From positions 1-11,174 of the forward strand of contig DERX01000095.1 of NCBI GenBank assembly GCA_002361875.1: DNA of 11,174 nt, given 5' to 3'. Under the pieces are notes generated by a model that was not told the origin of the DNA, did not search any database, and worked only from the letters and a program-made list of their open reading frames with translations. Shown piece after piece: positions 8,137 to 11,174 of this stretch; the stretch's first letter is position 1; each line of letters begins with the position of its first letter. Position numbers and translations under genes: made by a program. The DNA comes from Ruminococcaceae bacterium UBA3329 (GTDB lineage: Bacteria > Bacillota > Clostridia > Oscillospirales > Acutalibacteraceae).

Positions 8137-8889
8137 GTGAAGGATATTATTGATAAATTCAATTTTATAAGCTTTGAAGAAATAGATTCAACAAATAATT
8201 ACATAAAAGAGAACTGGGAAAAGCGCCCCGATTTAACCGTTGTTACTGCTGAAATGCAGACGGCGGGCAGGGGAAGAACAGGCAAAAGCTTTTGTTCGCC
8301 TAAAGGTACGGGTGCTTATTTTTCACTGCTGTTGAAAAATAATATTTCCGCGGAAATATCAAAAAAATTAACCGTTATGGCGGCTGTTGCCGTGCTTGAC
8401 GAGCTTAAAACGGTAACGCAAAGAGATGTAAAAATCAAATGGGTAAACGATATATACATCGACGGTAAAAAAGTCTGCGGAATATTGACCGAAGGGTCGG
8501 TAAATTCTCAAAGTGACACATGGAATTATGCAGTTATCGGCATAGGCATAAACTTAAAAGAACCCGAAAACGGATTTCCAAAAGAAATATCTGATATTGT
8601 TACAACCGTTTTTGAAAGAAATTGCAATGAAACGCAAAAGAAAAATTTAATTGGCGGAATTGTTTGCCGAATTTATAGAATGGTTCAGGGTGAAGATTTA
8701 GGCTATATCGACAGGTACAGAGAAAATTCTTACCTTGACGGCAGAAAAATAAACATAATCCGTGAAAATTCGTCTGAGTCTGCAACTGCTATTCATATTG
8801 ACGAAAACTGTAATCTTGTAGTGAAAAAAGACAACGGCGAAATTGAAACTCTGTTTTCGGGCGATGTCAGCATCAAACCCGAAAAGTAA
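8137..8889 (+). CDS. birA: Biotin--[acetyl-CoA-carboxylase] ligase, lacking the DNA-binding domain
   Basis: Cytoplasmic ligase of 250 residues that makes biotinyl-5'-AMP and attaches biotin to carrier proteins of carboxylases and decarboxylases. The biotin/ATP loop GRGRTG is at 44-49, followed by the family block FCSPKGTGAY. KWVND is at 101-105 and KVCGILTE follows, placing the likely catalytic lysine at 112 by comparison with E. coli BirA Lys183. Residues from about 205 form the small C-terminal domain. The protein begins directly with the catalytic domain, so it lacks the N-terminal helix-turn-helix of repressor-type BirA and should not regulate biotin genes itself. It starts with GTG. No biotin operon or carboxylase gene is adjacent, and its place after glgP looks incidental. 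Confidence 0.93.
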   Translation: MKDIIDKFNFISFEEIDSTNNYIKENWEKRPDLTVVTAEMQTAGRGRTGKSFCSPKGTGAYFSLLLKNNISAEISKKLTVMAAVAVLDELKTVTQRDVKIKWVNDIYIDGKKVCGILTEGSVNSQSDTWNYAVIGIGINLKEPENGFPKEISDIVTTVFERNCNETQKKNLIGGIVCRIYRMVQGEDLGYIDRYRENSYLDGRKINIIRENSSESATAIHIDENCNLVVKKDNGEIETLFSGDVSIKPEK

Positions 8890-8910
8890 AATAAGTATTT
8901 CATAATACTA

Positions 8911-8946
8911 AAGGTTGGCTTGAAAGTAAATCAAGTCAACCTTTTT
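8911..8946 (+). terminator. Intrinsic terminator of birA at the convergent junction
   Basis: A 13-bp stem (8911-8923 with 8931-8943) with a 7-nt loop runs into TTTTT at 8942-8946, starting 21 nt after the birA stop. The single imperfect pair is a G-U wobble in plus-strand RNA and an A-C mismatch in the minus-strand RNA, and the T tract is on the plus strand. It is therefore mainly a plus-strand terminator, though it may also slow transcription arriving from the opposite strand. Confidence 0.85.
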
Positions 8947-8964
8947 ATGTTATTTCTTTGTTTA

Positions 8965-9567
8965 TCAAAGCTTTATTTTTAAATCCTTAAAGTAGTATTC
9001 TCTGTCCCTTTCGCCTATTTCACGGAGTACTCGGCAGGGGTTGCCGACCGCAACGACATTTTCGGGAACATCCTTTGTCACAACCGAGCCTGCGCCGATA
9101 ACCGAATTGTCGCCTATTGTAACTCCGGGCAGAACAATTACACCCGCTCCGAGCCAGCAGTTTTTGCCTATGTGAACAGCGGCATTGTACTGATACGCTT
9201 TTTCACGAAGCTCTGGTAAAATGGGGTGACCTGCCGTTGCTATTGTGACATTAGGGCCTATCATTGTGTTTGAACCTATGTAAATATGCGTATCGTCAAC
9301 TAATGTCAGGTTAAAATTGGCGTACACACAGTCGCCGAAATGGCAGTGCTTACCGCCCCAATTCGAGTGAAGAGGGGGTTCAATGTAGCAGTCCTTGCCA
9401 ATCTCCGCAAACATTTCTTTAAGCATTTCCTCACGCTTTGAAAGCTCTGTAGGTCGTGTCATATTAAAATCGTACAGCCTGTCAAGACACATAAGCTGTT
9501 CCTGCATTATTTCGTCGTCATCAGGTAAATAAAGCTCACGGGTGTGCAGTTTTTCTTTCATACTCAT
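8965..9567 (-). CDS. Sugar O-acetyltransferase (maltose/galactoside acetyltransferase family)
   Basis: Left-handed beta-helix acetyltransferase of 200 residues in the Maa/LacA/NodL group, which moves acetyl from acetyl-CoA to a sugar hydroxyl. The N-terminal maltose acetyltransferase domain (about residues 3-55, including YDFNMTRP) precedes hexapeptide repeats such as IGSNTMIGPNVTIA and IGKNCWLGAGVIVLPGVTIG. The catalytic histidine is His114 in TAGHP, equivalent to His115 of LacA. The C-terminal VGNPCRVLREI is typical. The ATG at 9567 is preceded by AGAGG at good distance; a second ATG two codons later is possible. It lies 27 nt downstream of the GNAT gene, so the two are probably one transcript. 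The natural acceptor cannot be read from the sequence; glucose, maltose or a galactoside are the usual candidates, and a detoxifying role is speculative. Confidence 0.92.
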   Translation of the reverse strand: MSMKEKLHTRELYLPDDDEIMQEQLMCLDRLYDFNMTRPTELSKREEMLKEMFAEIGKDCYIEPPLHSNWGGKHCHFGDCVYANFNLTLVDDTHIYIGSNTMIGPNVTIATAGHPILPELREKAYQYNAAVHIGKNCWLGAGVIVLPGVTIGDNSVIGAGSVVTKDVPENVVAVGNPCRVLREIGERDREYYFKDLKIKL

Positions 9568-9594
9568 ACGAAATACCTCTTTTAATAAAGCTTA

Positions 9595-10047
9595 TTATAA
9601 TACTTTTAATAATTTGTAAAATTCACCGTATTCGTCTTTTCCGTCGAAAATTATCTTGTAAAATCCCTTTTTCCTGTAAAGGTGCAAAGCCGGCAGATTA
9701 TCTTTATCCACGCCGATTGTCGCTTCACTGTATCCCATTTGCTTAACTTCATTCAGAATATAGTCAATCAAAATACCGCCGATTCCTTTATTCCTGTGAG
9801 TGGATTTTACGATTAAGCGTGAAATATATATCCGTTTGTTGGGTATTGTATAGTCACTGTCATTCATATCAAATACATAAGCAATTTCACCTATAAATTT
9901 ACCCTTTTCTTTATAAATAAAAACTACACGGTTGTTTGACTCAATTTCCTTACGGAATTTTTCCGTAAACTCACAGGCAGACATATTCCATATATTGTTG
10001 CATTTTTTGTAATCTTTAATATCCAATTTTTCAATGGTATAACTCAT
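9595..10047 (-). CDS. GNAT family N-acetyltransferase
   Basis: Small acetyl-CoA-dependent acetyltransferase of 150 residues, a single GNAT domain. The acetyl-CoA pyrophosphate-binding motif A is visible as HRNKGIGG with Arg85, Gly88 and Gly90, on the helix after the strand YISRLIV. Motif B follows as DNLPALHLYRKKGF, the usual N-x-x-A-x-x-L-Y-x-K-x-G-F signature. The fold and cofactor are therefore secure, but the acceptor substrate is not: members modify antibiotics, polyamines, ribosomal proteins, amino acids or small metabolites. The ATG at 10047 has a GGAG about 10 nt upstream. A promoter is predicted just before it, and the sugar O-acetyltransferase follows after 27 nt. No frameshift or truncation is seen. 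Confidence 0.9.
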   Translation of the reverse strand: MSYTIEKLDIKDYKKCNNIWNMSACEFTEKFRKEIESNNRVVFIYKEKGKFIGEIAYVFDMNDSDYTIPNKRIYISRLIVKSTHRNKGIGGILIDYILNEVKQMGYSEATIGVDKDNLPALHLYRKKGFYKIIFDGKDEYGEFYKLLKVL

Positions 10048-10079
10048 TTGAGTATTGCTCCATTCATAAGCATTAACTT

Positions 10080-10108
10080 ATTCTATCATTACTTCACAAA
10101 AATAGCAA
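10080..10108 (-). promoter_or_regulatory. Putative promoter of the GNAT-sugar acetyltransferase pair
   Basis: On the minus strand, TTGCTA (10108-10103) and TAGAAT (10085-10080) are separated by 17 nt. They match the sigma-70 consensus at four and five of six positions. The site lies in the 79-nt gap between the Rrf2 gene and the GNAT gene, with a leader of about 26 nt that includes the GGAG ribosome binding site. A short inverted repeat (ATAAG/CTTAT, 10066-10081) overlaps the start region; it is too short to call an operator. Confidence 0.45.
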
Positions 10109-10126
10109 TTCCTAAAATAAATCGTA

Positions 10127-10546
10127 TTACGAAATTCTGTCTGAATCACGCATTAAATCTTTAAGAGTAATGCCGTCAAAGTATTCGTTTACCGTTTTTT
10201 GCAGATTTTTCCACATTGAAATTGTGCGGCACTCATTTGCCCGTTCGCACGGCTTTGCCCCACATTCAAGACAGGAAACAGGGGCGAAATTACCCTCAAC
10301 AACCCGAAGAATTTCACCGACTGTGTAATCTTCGGGCGCTCTTTTAAGTCGGTATCCGCCGCCTTTGCCCTGCACGCCCTCAATAAATCCGCTTTTTGAC
10401 AGCAGGGGGATAAACCGCTCTAAATATTTAAGTGATATTCCCTGTCTTTCCGCAATCTCTTTCATAGGAATAAACCCATCGCCGAAATGCTCTGCAAGAT
10501 CAATAAGAACCCTCAGTGAATATCTGCCTTTTGTTGAAATCATCAT
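10127..10546 (-). CDS. Rrf2 family transcriptional regulator with four-cysteine cluster
   Basis: Winged helix-turn-helix repressor of 139 residues. The N-terminus (ISTKGRYSLR) and the wing (GGGYRL at 62-67) are hallmark Rrf2 sequences. The effector loop carries Cys92, Cys95, Cys100 and Cys106 (C-x2-C-x4-C-x5-C), then a WKNL helix and the dimerisation helix. IscR uses three cysteines with C-x5-C-x5-C spacing plus a histidine; here the aligned histidine position appears to be Ile109. An Fe-S cluster or thiol sensor is therefore plausible but not proven. CymR, the cysteine-metabolism repressor of Firmicutes, is the other close relative, and the cysK gene 65 nt upstream supports a role in cysteine or Fe-S homeostasis. 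The start at 10546 has GAGG 8 nt upstream; the following ATG is a possible alternative. Confidence 0.93.
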   Translation of the reverse strand: MMISTKGRYSLRVLIDLAEHFGDGFIPMKEIAERQGISLKYLERFIPLLSKSGFIEGVQGKGGGYRLKRAPEDYTVGEILRVVEGNFAPVSCLECGAKPCERANECRTISMWKNLQKTVNEYFDGITLKDLMRDSDRIS

Positions 10547-10571
10547 ATTTTTTACCTCATTATATAATGCT

Positions 10572-10603
10572 AAAAATCGGCACCTCCAAATAGGGTGCCG
10601 ATT
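10572..10603 (-). terminator. Intrinsic terminator of cysK
   Basis: On the minus strand, a stem of 10 perfect pairs (10594-10603 with 10576-10585 when closed around AATCGGCACC and its complement; core 10575-10584) with a loop of about 9 nt runs into TTTTT (10576-10572). It begins only 8 nt after the cysK stop codon. It separates cysK from the Rrf2 gene downstream, so the regulator needs its own promoter or read-through. Confidence 0.85.
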
Positions 10604-10611
10604 AACTTTAA

Positions 10612-11174
10612 TCAGTCCGCAAACAGGGGAGTGGACAAATATCTGTCGCCCGTGTCAGGCAAAAGCACAACTATGTTTTTACCCTTGTTTTCAGGGCGCT
10701 TTGCAAGCTCTATTGCTGCAAAAGCCGCCGCACCTGAGGAAATGCCCACAAGGACACCCTCGCTCCTGCCTATAAGCTTACCTGTTTTGAACGCATCGTC
10801 GTCCGAAACAGCAATGATTTCATCGTATATTTCCGTATTGAGAACATCGGGAACAAATCCTGCGCCTATACCCTGAATACCGTGTGCACCTGCTTTGCCG
10901 CCCGAAAGCACGGGAGAGCCGGATGGCTCAACGGCAACAACCTTTATATTCGGGTTTTTAGATTTCAGATATTCACCGACGCCCGTTATTGTGCCGCCTG
11001 TGCCGACAGAAGCTACAAAAATGTCCACATTTCCGTCAGTATCCTCATAAATTTCAGGACCTGTTGTATCAAAATGTGCCTTTGGGTTTGCAGGATTCAC
11101 AAACTGACCTGCAACAAAACTGTCCGGAATTTCTTTTGACAGCTCGTCTGCCTTTTCAATTGCACCCGCCATAC
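10612..11174 (-). CDS. cysK: Cysteine synthase A (O-acetylserine sulfhydrylase), C-terminal part, 5' end outside window
   Basis: PLP-dependent enzyme that makes cysteine from O-acetylserine and sulfide. About 187 C-terminal residues are present; the N-terminal third, including the cofactor lysine, lies beyond the right edge. The methionine at 11172 is internal, because the preceding bases continue the frame and the local sequence matches the middle of CysK (the GMxGAIEKA region). Family blocks seen are FVNPANP, TTGPEI, the PLP-phosphate loop GTGGTITG, VAVEPSGSPVLSGG, HGIQGIGAGFVP, VGISSGAAA and the terminal LLPDTGDRYLST. Some OASS-B (CysM) enzymes are similar, but these blocks fit CysK best. 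It is followed by a terminator and then the Rrf2 regulator; in Bacillus, CysK binds the Rrf2 protein CymR, which makes this pairing suggestive. Confidence 0.95.
   Translation of the reverse strand, partial: MAGAIEKADELSKEIPDSFVAGQFVNPANPKAHFDTTGPEIYEDTDGNVDIFVASVGTGGTITGVGEYLKSKNPNIKVVAVEPSGSPVLSGGKAGAHGIQGIGAGFVPDVLNTEIYDEIIAVSDDDAFKTGKLIGRSEGVLVGISSGAAAFAAIELAKRPENKGKNIVVLLPDTGDRYLSTPLFAD

Noticed and set aside
10048..10126. Terminator after the Rrf2 gene
   Set aside because: Only a 5-bp inverted repeat overlapping the predicted promoter is present, without a T tract in the right place.
11170..11172. ATG at the right edge as the start of a short CysK-like protein
   Set aside because: The frame continues past it off the window and the residues match the middle of CysK, so it is an internal methionine.

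Overview
The window is an AT-rich, gene-dense stretch of bacterial chromosome. It most likely comes from an anaerobic, low-GC Gram-positive (Clostridia-like) gut or rumen bacterium. This is inferred from the A-rich plus-strand genes, the strong purine-rich ribosome binding sites, the short MalF-type permease, the HTH-less biotin ligase and the clostridial flavour of the phosphorylase and amylomaltase. I cannot name a genus from sequence alone.

Positions 1-8077 (plus strand) hold an alpha-glucan uptake and breakdown locus. A lipoprotein sugar-binding protein (missing only the first base of its start codon), two MalF/MalG-type permeases and a MalK/MsmX-type ATPase form a complete carbohydrate ABC importer. 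They are followed by 4-alpha-glucanotransferase (malQ) and glycogen/maltodextrin phosphorylase (glgP), which overlap by 17 nt. The inferred pathway is import of maltodextrins, disproportionation by MalQ and phosphorolysis by GlgP to glucose-1-phosphate. A good sigma-70-type promoter sits between the importer and malQ (4187-4215), so the two enzyme genes may also be transcribed on their own. No sugar-responsive regulator and no secreted amylase lie inside the window.

Positions 8137-8889 (plus strand) hold a stand-alone biotin protein ligase (birA) without a DNA-binding domain, between two hairpins. The second hairpin (8911-8946) is a good intrinsic terminator and marks the convergence with the minus-strand genes.

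Positions 8965-11174 (minus strand, read right to left) hold the C-terminal part of cysteine synthase (cysK, running off the right edge), an intrinsic terminator, an Rrf2-family regulator with a four-cysteine cluster, a promoter, a GNAT acetyltransferase and a maltose/galactoside-type sugar O-acetyltransferase. The cysK-Rrf2 pairing suggests a cysteine or Fe-S responsive regulator.

There is no intergenic stretch longer than about 80 bases. I saw no tRNA, rRNA, CRISPR array, insertion sequence or phage gene. This reads as an ordinary metabolic region, and I found no convincing sign of a previously undescribed system. The findings below are modest regulatory and contextual observations.
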